A DNA stretch of 64,000 bases from JAEUPI01 sp046348365 (GTDB taxonomy: Bacteria > Pseudomonadota > Gammaproteobacteria > Burkholderiales > Burkholderiaceae_C). The position numbers and the translations under genes were made by a program. The stretch lies in contig JAXMEL010000003.1 in the NCBI GenBank assembly GCA_046348365.1, positions 620,001 to 684,000 of the forward strand, read 5' to 3'. Under the pieces are notes generated by a model. That model ran no database searches and was not told where the DNA came from. It saw only the letters and a list, made by a program, of their open reading frames with translations. This document shows positions 8,508 to 17,218 of the stretch, one piece after another (position 1 is the stretch's first letter; every line of letters starts with the position of its first letter).

Positions 8508-9731
8508 ATGAACGCAGCCGCGGCCTTGCATCACGCCGATGTCGTCATCGACGACCACTGCATCGCCACCGTCACGCTGCGCAACGCCGGCAGCCTCAAC
8601 ATCCTGGGCACGCCGGCGATCGCCGACCTGCGCCGCGCGTTCGAGCAGCTGGCAGCACGCGACGACGTGCGCGCCGTGATCCTGAGCGGCAGCGGCGACA
8701 AGGCCTTCGTGGCCGGCGCCGACATCAAGGAGATGGCCACGCTCGAGCCGGACACCGCGCGCGCCTTCATCGACGGCCTGCGTGGCCTGTGCGAAGCGGT
8801 GCGCCACTGCCCGGCGCCGGTGATCGCGCGCATTCCGGGCTGGGCGCTGGGCGGCGGGCTCGAGCTGGCGGCGGCGTGCGACATCCGCATCGCTGCCGAC
8901 AGCGCGCGGTTCGGCATGCCCGAGGTGAAGGTCGGCATACCGTCGATCATCCATGCCGCGCTGCTGCCGCGGCTGATCGGCCAGGCCCGCGCCGGCTGGC
9001 TGCTGCTGACCGGCGAGCCCATCGACGCGGCGCAGGCACTGTCGTGGGCGCTGGTCGATGCCGTGGTGCCGCTGGAGCGCCTCGACGACGAGGTGCAGCG
9101 CATGGCGCGCCACTTCGCCGCGCTGGGGCCGCAGGTGCTGCGCCAGCAGAAGCGCCTGCTGCGCGAATGGCAGCAGACCGATCTGGACACCGCGATCGCG
9201 CGCGGCGTGGACGAGTTCGCGGCCGCCTTCGCCACCGGCGAGCCGGCCGCGTTCATGGCGCGCTATCGCGAGAAGGCAGACCATGGCAACGACGCCGCCC
9301 GCGCGTGCTCGCACTCGCGGCTCGTCGACGCGCCGCGCGAGCGCGTCTTCGCTGCCATCGCCGACCCGGCGCGTCTGGCGCGCTGGTGGGGGCCGGCGGG
9401 CTTTTCCAGCACCTTCGAGGTCTGCGAGTTCCGCCCCGGCGGCAGCTGGCGCTTCGTGATGCACGGGCCCGACGGCACCGACTACCCCAACGAGAACCGC
9501 TTTGCCGAGATCGTCGCGCCCGAGCGCGTGGTGGTCGACCACATCTCGCAGACGCACCACTTCGTGCTCACCATCACGCTCGCCGCCGAGGGCGCGCGCA
9601 CGCGCGTGCTCTGGCACCAGCTGTTCGACACGGCGGCGCACCGCGAGCAGGTGGCCGCGTTCGTGCTGCCGGCCAACGAGCAGAACCTCGACCGGCTCGA
9701 GGCCGAGGTGCGGCGCGGCGCTACTCCTTGA
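8508..9731 (+). CDS. Enoyl-CoA hydratase (crotonase) read through in frame into an SRPBCC/AHSA1 domain
   Basis: One uninterrupted 407-residue frame with two unrelated domains. Residues 10-258 are a full crotonase: oxyanion motifs around AFVAGADIKEMA and GWALGGGLELAAACD, then FGMPEVKVGIPS. Residues 270-405 are an AHSA1/SRPBCC ligand-binding domain (RLVDAPRERVFAAIADP, LARWWGP, PGGSWRFVMHGPDG). These are normally separate proteins. An ATG at 9283 with an AGAAGG ribosome site lies just where a separate SRPBCC gene would begin, but it is one frame off, which suggests an indel merged two neighbouring genes, either naturally or by sequence error. No stop occurs in any forward frame across this junction, so no single-base change restores a separate crotonase end. 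The 3' end overlaps the convergent thioesterase gene by 11 bases. Confidence 0.75.
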   Translation: MNAAAALHHADVVIDDHCIATVTLRNAGSLNILGTPAIADLRRAFEQLAARDDVRAVILSGSGDKAFVAGADIKEMATLEPDTARAFIDGLRGLCEAVRHCPAPVIARIPGWALGGGLELAAACDIRIAADSARFGMPEVKVGIPSIIHAALLPRLIGQARAGWLLLTGEPIDAAQALSWALVDAVVPLERLDDEVQRMARHFAALGPQVLRQQKRLLREWQQTDLDTAIARGVDEFAAAFATGEPAAFMARYREKADHGNDAARACSHSRLVDAPRERVFAAIADPARLARWWGPAGFSSTFEVCEFRPGGSWRFVMHGPDGTDYPNENRFAEIVAPERVVVDHISQTHHFVLTITLAAEGARTRVLWHQLFDTAAHREQVAAFVLPANEQNLDRLEAEVRRGATP

Positions 9732-10530
9732 AGTAGACGATCTGGTGCGTGCTCGCGAGCAGCTCGCCGGCGTCGCTCCACACCTCGGCGCTCTGGTCGA
9801 AGTAGCCGTTGCGAAAGGTGAGGCCGCGCGCGCAGCCGAGCAGGTGGCGATCGCCCTGCGCGGCCAGCAGCGGCGCGTCGACGTGGAAGAAGGTGGTGAT
9901 CGACACCGTGCCGATCGGCGTGAAGCGCCGGCGGCGGATGAAGATGCGCGGGAAGAACACGTCGCAGATCGCGGCCAGCGACGCGAAGTCGAGCGGCCGC
10001 GGCGGCTCGTCGCGCACCCACAGGCGGCTCAGCGAATGCGGCTGCTCCACGGCGTCGAAGGCCTCGGGCATGGCGCCGGCGGCAAAGCGCATGTCGTAGC
10101 TGTGCACCCAGGGCGGCGCGCCCTTCACCGGCGCGCGCGGCAGGCTGGCTGCCGGCGGCATGTCGGCCGGCGGCTGCGCCTCGGTGACCGACCAGGTGTC
10201 GCGCCGCTGCGCGAACACGGCGGTGGCGGTGGCGCAGACCTGGTCGTTCTGCGCCAGCGCGAGCGTCCAGTGCTGCGTCGAGCGGTTGGTGCGCACCGGG
10301 CGCGCATCGATGGTGAACGCGCCGTCGGCGATCGGGCCGGCGTAGTTGACCGTCAGCGCGATCGGGTCGCCGAGCCGCTCGGCGTGCTGCAGCGCTGCGT
10401 TGAGCAGCACCGCGCAGGTGGTGCCGCCGAACGGCCCCACCATGTTGGCGTAGGCCGGGTGCGTGGCGCCGGCCCAGCGGTGCTCGCCGGCGGGCTCGAG
10501 GGCGATCGAGGCATCGAAGACGTGTGACAT
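9721..10530 (-). CDS. Acyl-CoA thioesterase family protein (double hotdog, TesB-like)
   Basis: A 269-residue protein with two hotdog halves, of the kind that hydrolyses acyl-CoA to free acid and CoA. The N-terminal half has HPAYANMVGPFGGTTCAVLLNAAL followed by the PIALTVNYAGPI strand, shared by TesB-like and 4HBT_3-type proteins. The second half contains RLWVRDEPPRPLDFASLAAICD, where an acidic catalytic residue is usual. It ends inside the convergent crotonase/SRPBCC gene (11 bases shared) and lies 30 bases downstream of the MATE gene on the same strand, so it may be co-transcribed with it. Its natural acyl substrate is unknown. Confidence 0.85.
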   Translation of the reverse strand: MSHVFDASIALEPAGEHRWAGATHPAYANMVGPFGGTTCAVLLNAALQHAERLGDPIALTVNYAGPIADGAFTIDARPVRTNRSTQHWTLALAQNDQVCATATAVFAQRRDTWSVTEAQPPADMPPAASLPRAPVKGAPPWVHSYDMRFAAGAMPEAFDAVEQPHSLSRLWVRDEPPRPLDFASLAAICDVFFPRIFIRRRRFTPIGTVSITTFFHVDAPLLAAQGDRHLLGCARGLTFRNGYFDQSAEVWSDAGELLASTHQIVYFKE

Positions 10531-10560
10531 GACGAAGGGTTCTTGTAGAGATTCGGGCGT

Positions 10561-11910
10561 TCAGCGCGCGTGGCCCCAGGCCGTGGCGCGCACCGCCAGC
10601 GCGGTGGCCAGCCCGTAGGCTGCCATGCCGGCGGCCACGAGCGCGAAGATCGTCCATGCCGGCGCCTGCGCGAGCACGAGGCCCGCACCGCCGAGCGCCA
10701 CCACGGCCAGGCGCAGCGTGCCGGCGAGCACCGGGCCCATCACCTTGCCCGCGCCGATCGACGAGAAATACAAGCTGAGGCCGAGCCCGAACAGCCCGTA
10801 GCACGGCCCCGCCCAGTGGAAGTACGAGGCCGCAGCGGCGGTGATCGCGGTGTCGGCCGTGAACAGGCGCGACCACGCGTCGGGCCGCGCGGCGAGCACG
10901 ATGCCGATGACGCCGAGCGTCGCGGCTGCGACCAGCGCCGCATGCCAGGCCACGCGGCGCGCGCGCTCGATGCGGCCGGCGCCGATGGCCATGCCCACCA
11001 GCGGCACCGAGGCCACGCCCACCGCGAAGGCCAGCGGCACGAGCAGGAATTCGAGCCGCGCGCCGATGCCGTAGCCCGCCAGCGCCTCGGTGCCGAACTG
11101 CGCCACCAGCCGCGTGAGGATCAGGATCGTCAGCACCGTCTGCAGCGGCGACAGGCAAGCCAGCGCGCCGACGCGCAGGATGTCGGTGGCCAGCGCGCGC
11201 TGCAGCGGCGTGGCACGCACCTGCAGCCGGATGCGCGCGCGCCCCGAGCGCAGATAGGCCAGCATGAACACCGCGCCGGCGCCGTAGGCCAGCAGCTGGC
11301 CCGCGGCCACGCCGCGCATGCCCAGCGCCGGCAGCGGCCCCCAGCCGAGCCCGAGCGCACCGCCCGCGGCCACCTGCAGCACCGCGACGGCCAGCAGCGT
11401 GGCCGAAGGCATCTTCATCTGCCCCGCGCCGCGGATCACCGACGACAGCGTGTTGACGAGCCAGATGAACACCGAGCCCGCGAAGGCCACCTGCGCATAG
11501 GCCACCGCCTGCGCGAGCGCCTCGCCGCGGCCGCCGAGAAGCGCGAAGAGCGGCTCGGCGAGCAGCTCCATCAGCGCCATGTAGAGCGCGCCGGCCGCCA
11601 CGCCGATCCACAGCGCGTGCACCGCCAGTGCGTTGGCGCGCACCGCATCGCCGGCGCCAAGCGCGCGGCTGATCGCCGACGACACGCCGCCGCCCATCGC
11701 GCCGGCTGACAGCATCATCTGCAGCATCACCATCGGGAACACCAGCGCCATGCCGGCCAGCGCGGCCGGGCCCAGGCGGCCCACGTAGCTCGTCTCGGCG
11801 ATCGTCGCCAGCGCGGTGGCCAGCAGCGCGCCCATGTTGGGCAGCGCCAGGCGCAGCAGCAGCGGCAGCGTGGGGCCGCTCACCAGCGCGGGGCTCGGGC
11901 CAGGGTTCAT
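10561..11910 (-). CDS. MATE family multidrug/metabolite efflux transporter
   Basis: A 449-residue polytopic inner-membrane protein, the normal MATE length, with about twelve hydrophobic segments arranged as two repeated halves. The N-terminal half begins GPTLPLLLRLALPNMGALLATALATIAETSYVG, matching the MATE opening where the first helices carry P and the sequence ETxYVG. The second half starts near SPLQTVLTILILTRLVAQFG. Such proteins export cationic drugs or metabolites using Na+ or H+ gradients. Upstream (11911-12009) is a short divergent region with chrA. No substrate can be inferred. Confidence 0.9.
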   Translation of the reverse strand: MNPGPSPALVSGPTLPLLLRLALPNMGALLATALATIAETSYVGRLGPAALAGMALVFPMVMLQMMLSAGAMGGGVSSAISRALGAGDAVRANALAVHALWIGVAAGALYMALMELLAEPLFALLGGRGEALAQAVAYAQVAFAGSVFIWLVNTLSSVIRGAGQMKMPSATLLAVAVLQVAAGGALGLGWGPLPALGMRGVAAGQLLAYGAGAVFMLAYLRSGRARIRLQVRATPLQRALATDILRVGALACLSPLQTVLTILILTRLVAQFGTEALAGYGIGARLEFLLVPLAFAVGVASVPLVGMAIGAGRIERARRVAWHAALVAAATLGVIGIVLAARPDAWSRLFTADTAITAAAASYFHWAGPCYGLFGLGLSLYFSSIGAGKVMGPVLAGTLRLAVVALGGAGLVLAQAPAWTIFALVAAGMAAYGLATALAVRATAWGHAR

Positions 11911-12009
11911 GGCCGCAATGATTGCATATACAAGAAATCAGCGCCCGCCGCGGGGCTCCGGCGGCCTGCGCTGCATGCGGCCGCCGAGTACATTGCGCCG
12001 CGAGAGCCG

Positions 12010-13383
12010 ATGCGCATGCACCAAGCGTTGCCCGCCCACACCGAGCCGCCTGCGGTGCCGTGGCGCGACGCCTTCGCCTTCTGGTTGAAGCTCGGCTTCA
12101 TCAGCTTCGGTGGGCCGGCCGGGCAGATCGCGATCATGCACGAGGAGCTGGTGCAGCGGCGGCGCTGGATCTCGGAGCGGCGCTTCCTGCATGCGCTGAA
12201 CTACTGCATGGTGCTGCCCGGCCCCGAGGCGCAGCAGCTTGCCACCTACATCGGCTGGCTGATGCATCGCACCTGGGGCGGCATCGTGGCCGGCGGGTTG
12301 TTCGTGCTGCCGTCGTTGTTCATCCTGATCGCGCTGTCATGGCTGTACATGGCCTATGGCCAGCTGCCGCTGCTGGCCGGCGTGTTCTACGGCATCAAGC
12401 CCGCGGTCACCGCGCTGGTGGTGCACGCGGCCTGGCGCGTGGGCTCGCGCGCGCTGAAGAACGCGTGGCTGTGGGCGATCGCCGTCGGCGCGTTCGTGGC
12501 GATCTTCGCGCTGGACCTGCCGTTCCCGCTGATCGTGGCGATCGCCGGCGCAATCGGCTACCTGGGCGGCCGCGTGGCGCCGCAGGTGTTCGGCGCCGGC
12601 GGCGGCCACGCTGCCGCGCAGAGGAGCTTCGGCCCCGCGCTGATCGACGACGCCACGCCGGTGCCGGCGCATGCGCTGTTCTCGTGGGCGCATTTCCGCC
12701 GTTTGCTGGTGGTGTGCCTCGCGTCGTGGGCCGCGGCGCTTGCCGTGCTCGTGGCGTTGCAGGGCTGGACGGGCGTGCTCGCGCAGATGGCGTGGTTCTT
12801 CACCAAGGCCGCGCTGCTCACCTTCGGCGGCGCCTATGCGGTGCTGCCCTATGTGTTCCAGGGCGCGGTCGAGCACCACCAGTGGCTCAGCGCGCCGCAG
12901 ATGATCGACGGCCTTGCGCTCGGCGAAACCACGCCCGGGCCGCTGATCATGGTGGTGGCCTTCGTGGGCTTCGTCGGCGGGTGGACGAAGGCGGTGTTCG
13001 GCGCCGATGCACTGTTCGCCGCCGGCGCGGCGGCGGCCACCGTCGTCACTTTCTTCACCTTCCTGCCGTCGTTCTTCTTCATCCTGCTGGGCGGGCCGTT
13101 CATCGAGTCCACGCACGGCAATTTGAAGTTCACCGCGCCGCTCACCGGCATCACCGCCGCGGTGGTGGGCGTGATCGTCAACCTCGCGGCGTTCTTCGCG
13201 ATCCACGTGCTGTGGCCGCAGGGCATGGCCGGCCGCTTCGATTGGGCCTCGGCGCTGATCGGCCTCGCTGCCGCGCTGGCGCTGTTTCGCCTGAAGCTCG
13301 GCGTGATCCCGGTGATCGCCGGCAGCGGCGTGGCAGGGCTGGCCTGGCAGCTGGCACGCGGCGCGATGGCAGCTGCGGGTTGA
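12010..13383 (+). CDS. chrA: Chromate transporter ChrA (two-domain CHR family)
   Basis: A 457-residue long-form CHR protein with two homologous membrane halves. The first half carries FWLKLGFISFGGPAGQIAIMH, then NYCMVLPGPEAQQLATYIGW. The second half repeats the pattern (FFTKAALLTFGGAYAVLPYV, then LGETTPGPLIMVVAFVGF). The paired FGGP/FGGA and PGPEA/TPGP motifs define the family. ChrA expels chromate (or acts on sulfate-like oxyanions) across the inner membrane. The start ATG at 12010 is chosen for the complete cytoplasmic N-terminus; a second ATG lies two codons on. No chrB regulator is nearby. It ends nine bases before a convergent MFS gene. Confidence 0.92.
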   Translation: MRMHQALPAHTEPPAVPWRDAFAFWLKLGFISFGGPAGQIAIMHEELVQRRRWISERRFLHALNYCMVLPGPEAQQLATYIGWLMHRTWGGIVAGGLFVLPSLFILIALSWLYMAYGQLPLLAGVFYGIKPAVTALVVHAAWRVGSRALKNAWLWAIAVGAFVAIFALDLPFPLIVAIAGAIGYLGGRVAPQVFGAGGGHAAAQRSFGPALIDDATPVPAHALFSWAHFRRLLVVCLASWAAALAVLVALQGWTGVLAQMAWFFTKAALLTFGGAYAVLPYVFQGAVEHHQWLSAPQMIDGLALGETTPGPLIMVVAFVGFVGGWTKAVFGADALFAAGAAAATVVTFFTFLPSFFFILLGGPFIESTHGNLKFTAPLTGITAAVVGVIVNLAAFFAIHVLWPQGMAGRFDWASALIGLAAALALFRLKLGVIPVIAGSGVAGLAWQLARGAMAAAG

Positions 13384-13392
13384 GCATCGCCC

Positions 13393-14613
13393 TCACGCGG
13401 GCCCGCGCTGCCCCAGCGCCAGTGCCGCGCCGGCTGCCAGCGCCAATGCCGACAACCCGAGGCCGAGCCGCAGGCCGCCGGGGCCGTCGGCGAGCAGGCC
13501 CACCACGCTCGGGCCGATGATCTGGCCGATCGCGAACACGATCGTGAACGCGCTCACGCCGGCCGCCCATTGCGCCGGCGGCAGGTGGTGGCGCACCAGC
13601 GCCGTGGTGGAGGCCACCAGCGAGAGGAACACGGCGCCGAACAACGCGCCGGATGCGAACGCCGACACCGTGCCCGGCCACAGCACCGGCAACGCGGTGG
13701 CCACGGCCAGAAGCGCGCTCAGCGTGGCCAGCGGCCGCCCGTCGCGGTGGCGCTGCAGCAGCTGCGCCCACAGGAAGGGCGAGGCCATGACGCCGATGCC
13801 CAGCACCGTGTAGAACGCCGCCACCGCGCCGCTGCCCAGGGCCTGCTCGCGCAGCAGCGTGACGATGAAGGTCATGTAGCCGATGTAGCCGAGCCCGAAC
13901 ATGAAATACGCGGCGAGGCCGAACGCGAACGGCCGCGCCGCGAACGCACCCTTGGGCCCGGCGCTCGCCGCGGCCTGCGGCAGCGCGCGCAGCCGCCCGG
14001 CCATCACCGCCGCCGCCAGCGCCGACAGTGCCGCCAGCGCCAGCCAGGCCGCGGGCCAGCCGGCGAGCGCGCCCGCGATAACGTGTCCGCTCGACGAAGG
14101 TGTCAGAGGTGCCGTCACCAGCGGCGGCACGATCGCTGCGCTGGCCACGATGCCCAGCCCCGTGCCGCCGTAGTAAAGCCCCAGCACCAGGCCGGCGTTC
14201 GGGCCCTGGCCGTCGGCGTGGGCCAGGCTCAGGCGCGCGGCGAGCAGGCCGCCGCCCACGAACACCAGCGCGCTGGCCGCGCCCGAGGCGGTGCGCAGCG
14301 CATAGAGCAGCGCGGTGTCGCGCGTGGCCGCGTGCAGCGCGAGCAGCACCGCAGTGGCCAGCGCGCCGCCGAGGAAGGCCGCGCGCGTGCCGGTGCGTGC
14401 CGTCAGCGCCGGCGCAGCCAGCGCGCCGGCGAGGTAGCCCGCCGCGTTGGCGGTGCCCATGGCGCCGGCGGTGAAGTAGCTCCAGCCGAGGTCGGCGCGC
14501 ATCGGCGGCAGCAGCAGCGCATAGGCAAAGCGTGCCAAGCCCAGCGACACCGCCGCGCCCAGCGCGAGCACGAGCGCGGTGGCGAGGGTCTGGCGGGCGG
14601 CGGGAGCGGTCAC
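13393..14613 (-). CDS. MFS transporter, YbfB/YjiJ-like
   Basis: A 406-residue major-facilitator protein with twelve predicted helices. It opens with LALGAAVSLGLARFAYALLLPPMR, the characteristic start of the YbfB/YjiJ family (LGxxRFxYxLLLPxM). Residues from about 215 (FAFGLAAYFMFGLGYIGYMTFIV) begin the second six-helix bundle. Substrates of this family are not established. The gene is convergent with chrA and lies 43 bases after the start of the DUF2853 gene on the same strand, so the two could share a transcript. Confidence 0.85.
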   Translation of the reverse strand: MTAPAARQTLATALVLALGAAVSLGLARFAYALLLPPMRADLGWSYFTAGAMGTANAAGYLAGALAAPALTARTGTRAAFLGGALATAVLLALHAATRDTALLYALRTASGAASALVFVGGGLLAARLSLAHADGQGPNAGLVLGLYYGGTGLGIVASAAIVPPLVTAPLTPSSSGHVIAGALAGWPAAWLALAALSALAAAVMAGRLRALPQAAASAGPKGAFAARPFAFGLAAYFMFGLGYIGYMTFIVTLLREQALGSGAVAAFYTVLGIGVMASPFLWAQLLQRHRDGRPLATLSALLAVATALPVLWPGTVSAFASGALFGAVFLSLVASTTALVRHHLPPAQWAAGVSAFTIVFAIGQIIGPSVVGLLADGPGGLRLGLGLSALALAAGAALALGQRGPA

Positions 14614-14656
14614 TCGGGCGGTCGCGGGCGGCTGCGCCGCGGCCGCACCGGCGCGC

Positions 14657-14968
14657 TCAGCGCAGCTTGCCGAGCGTGCCGGTGGCCTCGGCGAGCAGAT
14701 AGTAGAACGTCACGCGGTGCTTCTGCTTGTCGGCCTTCATCTTCTGCAGCACGCCGTTGATCGCGGCGTCGGCAGCGGCGGCCTCGAGGCCCAGCTTCTT
14801 GGCCGCGAAGCCGTCGCGCACGGTGGCCAGCTCCTTGGGGTCGGTGCCCGACACCAGCGACGAATCGCGGTTCTTCAGCGCGATGCCGCAGTACTTGACG
14901 ATCGCGCCGACGACGGCTTCGTCGACGTTGGGGCTGTAGCGTTGGATGTCGGCGGTGTATTCGCTCAT
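14657..14968 (-). CDS. DUF2853 family small protein
   Basis: A 103-residue soluble protein of the DUF2853 family: MSEYTADIQRYSPNVDEAVV at the start, then VKYCGIALKNRDSSLVSGTD and the Lys-rich helix LQKMKADKQKHRVTFYYLLAE. The domain is small and helical, with no known function. A GGAGAGA ribosome site precedes the ATG. It has no signal peptide or membrane segment, so it is probably cytoplasmic. It lies just upstream of the YbfB-like MFS gene on the same strand. No role can be inferred from context. Confidence 0.85.
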   Translation of the reverse strand: MSEYTADIQRYSPNVDEAVVGAIVKYCGIALKNRDSSLVSGTDPKELATVRDGFAAKKLGLEAAAADAAINGVLQKMKADKQKHRVTFYYLLAEATGTLGKLR

Positions 14969-15211
14969 GTCCGGTCTCTCCTTTGTGGCCGGGCCACTCT
15001 AATCCGGGCCGCGCCGCCGGCACACCACCCGGCCGCAATCGCCATTGCGCCAGCGCAGTGAAAGTGGGTGCAATCGGCTGCCGGCGCCCGGCGCGCCATA
15101 GCCTTGGGGGCGTTGCCGGTGCCTTGACCAAAGGCAATCCGTGCGGGCGCGCCGGCGCCTACCCTTCGACGCCGCACCCCGGGCGTCGCAGCGCCGGGGG
15201 CGGTGCGCGCG

Positions 15212-16255
15212 ATGTCGAACCCCACCCAACGTGCCCTGCAGCAGAACCTGGCGCTCGCCACCGCGGCGCTGGTCGCGGTGCACGTGGTCGGCACCATCGG
15301 CTTCTGGGCCTTCGACGCCTCGCGCGGCGGCCATGCCAGCGCGTTCGACGCGTTCTATATGACCTTCATCACCGTGGCCACGATCGGCTACGCCGAGACC
15401 ATCGACCTCGCGGGCAGCACCTGGGGCCGCGCATTCAACGTCGGCGTGGCGCTGGCCGGCATCGGCGCGGTGTGGGTGATGTTCTCCAACTTCACGGCGC
15501 TGCTGCTCGCGCGCGCGCTCGACCCCGCACGCATACGCGCGCGGCTGCTCAAGGAGGTGAACCGCATGAACGGTCACTACATCATCTGCGGCCTGGGCCG
15601 CATCGGCGCCGGCATCGCGCACGAGCTCGAGGCCACCGGCCACGCCTGGGTGGCCGTGGAGCCGCAGCAGGCGGCGGCCGATGCCTACCACCAGAATCGC
15701 GCGGACGAAGGTGAGGCCGCGCTGCGCGTGATCGTCGACGACGCCACCGACGACCAGGCGCTGCTCGCCGCCGGCCTGCAGCGCGCCGCCGGCGTGTTCG
15801 CGGTCACCGGTGACGATTCCAAGAACGTGCTGATCGCGTTGTCGGCCAAGCAGCTGAACCCCAAGGTGCGCGTGGTGGCGCGCGTGCACGAGGTGGCCAA
15901 CGTGGCTAAGTGCCGCCGCGCCGGTGTCGACGAGATCGTGTCGCCCGATTTCTCCGGCGCGCTGCGCCTCGCGGGCGCGATGCTGCAGCCGCAGGCCACC
16001 GGCTTCATCGACGAGCTGCTGCACCGCGGCGACGCGATGCGCGTGGTCGACGTGCAGGTGCCGCCCGAATTCACCACGCGCCCGCTCGGCGACCTGCAGC
16101 TGCGCGCGCGCGAATACCTGGTGGTGGGCCTGCGCAGCAACGGCCAGCTGCAGCTCAACCCCGAGCCCGACATGCTGCTCGCGCCAGGCACCGCGCTGAT
16201 CGCGATGGCCACGCCCGCCGGCGCGGCCGACCTGCGGCGCCTGCTGCAGGCCTGA
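15212..16255 (+). CDS. Two-helix potassium channel with RCK (TrkA-N/TrkA-C) domains
   Basis: A 347-residue inner-membrane channel of the Kch/MthK type. A first helix (about 14-36), a pore helix and filter (51-62), and a second helix (70-92) are followed by a Rossmann RCK domain beginning GHYIICGLGRIGAGIAHELEATGH (nucleotide motif GxGxxG) and a TrkA-C domain in the last 90 residues. The filter reads T57-I-G-Y-A-E62 where most channels have TVGYGD, so the terminal G-D is A-E. The RCK part should bind a nucleotide or ion and gate the pore. ATG at 15212 is preferred over a GTG three codons earlier; neither has a good ribosome site. It stands alone between divergent and unrelated genes. Confidence 0.88.
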   Translation: MSNPTQRALQQNLALATAALVAVHVVGTIGFWAFDASRGGHASAFDAFYMTFITVATIGYAETIDLAGSTWGRAFNVGVALAGIGAVWVMFSNFTALLLARALDPARIRARLLKEVNRMNGHYIICGLGRIGAGIAHELEATGHAWVAVEPQQAAADAYHQNRADEGEAALRVIVDDATDDQALLAAGLQRAAGVFAVTGDDSKNVLIALSAKQLNPKVRVVARVHEVANVAKCRRAGVDEIVSPDFSGALRLAGAMLQPQATGFIDELLHRGDAMRVVDVQVPPEFTTRPLGDLQLRAREYLVVGLRSNGQLQLNPEPDMLLAPGTALIAMATPAGAADLRRLLQA

Positions 16256-16312
16256 GGCGGCACGGCGCGCCCGCACCACCCGCGCGCGAAGACGCGGGAG
16301 TACATTGCCGGC

Positions 16313-16933
16313 GTGGTCGCCGACTCGAGCATCCGCTTCTTCGACGCGCAGTTCCAGCGGCAGATCCGCGCCGGCGATTTGCAGCTCAACCCGTTCGAGC
16401 AGGCGGCGCTGCCGCACCTGAGCGGCAGCGTGCTCGACTACGGCTGCGGGCTCGGCAACCTGGCGCTGGCCGCGGCGCGGCGCGGCTGCACGGTGCTGGC
16501 GCTCGACGCCAGCCCGGCCGCGATCGCGCACCTGCGCGCCGCCGCGGCGGCCGAGGGCCTGCCGCTGCGCGCCGTCGAGGCCGATCTGCGGCGGCACGTG
16601 TTGCATGAGTCGTTCGATGCCGTGGTGTCGATCGGCTTGCTGATGTTCTTCGACTGCGCCACCGCGCTGGCGCAGCTGGCGCAGTTGCAGGCGCACGTGA
16701 AGCCGGGCGGCATCGCGGCGATCAACGTGCTGGTGCAGGGCACGACCTACTTGGAGATGTTCGATACCGCGGGCCACTGCCTGTTCGCGCCCGACGAGCT
16801 GACGCGGTGCTTCGCCGGCTGGCAGTTGCTGCGCTGCGAGCGGCAGGATTTCGAGGCCCCCGGCGGCACCGTCAAGTCGTTCGTCACCGTGGTCGCGCGC
16901 AAGCCCGCGGGCGAGGCGACGACGACATCGTGA
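16313..16933 (+). CDS. Class I SAM-dependent methyltransferase
   Basis: A 206-residue cytoplasmic protein with the Rossmann methyltransferase motifs: motif I VLDYGCGLGNLALAAA, the acidic end of strand 2 at VLALDAS, and motif IV around DAVVSIGLLMFF. The best initiation codon is a GTG at 16313, directly before VADSSIRFFDAQFQRQI. The fold resembles TehB-like and small-molecule methyltransferases, but the acceptor cannot be told. It follows the K+ channel gene on the same strand after 57 bases. No partner genes suggest a pathway. Confidence 0.82.
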   Translation: MVADSSIRFFDAQFQRQIRAGDLQLNPFEQAALPHLSGSVLDYGCGLGNLALAAARRGCTVLALDASPAAIAHLRAAAAAEGLPLRAVEADLRRHVLHESFDAVVSIGLLMFFDCATALAQLAQLQAHVKPGGIAAINVLVQGTTYLEMFDTAGHCLFAPDELTRCFAGWQLLRCERQDFEAPGGTVKSFVTVVARKPAGEATTTS

Positions 16934-17218
16934 TGAGCGCAGCGGCCACGCCGGCCGACGGCGCGCTCGTGCGCGCAAGTCCATGTGCTGAACCGGCCTG
17001 GCAACGACGAGGATAGTGGGCGCATCCCGGCCCGGCGGGCCGCGCTGCACGACCGAACGATTCGAACGCCCATGTTGCGGGGCTCGGTGGTGCTCGCTGC
17101 ATGCGGCCGCGGCGCAGCGCGCGCAAACTCCGCGCATCACGTAGCCTCACGCTCGAATCGGCCACAGCCTCCACAGCCCGAACCCAACAGGATCTACGCG
17201 ATCGATCGCGATTCGGAA

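Noticed and set aside
9283..9459. A separate SRPBCC gene starting at the ATG at 9283
   Set aside because: The ATG has a good ribosome site, but its frame yields no SRPBCC sequence; the domain is read in the crotonase frame. It is reported as evidence for an indel and not as a gene.
17197..17210. Perfect 14-base palindrome CGCGATCGATCGCG near the end of the Bug receptor gene
   Set aside because: Short CG/GATC palindromes are expected by chance in such DNA, and the sequence lies downstream of a gene without the T-run or loop of a terminator.
16934..17218. Possible small gene in the 285-base gap after the methyltransferase
   Set aside because: No frame has a ribosome site, a normal start or a recognisable sequence; I see nothing there beyond the short palindrome.
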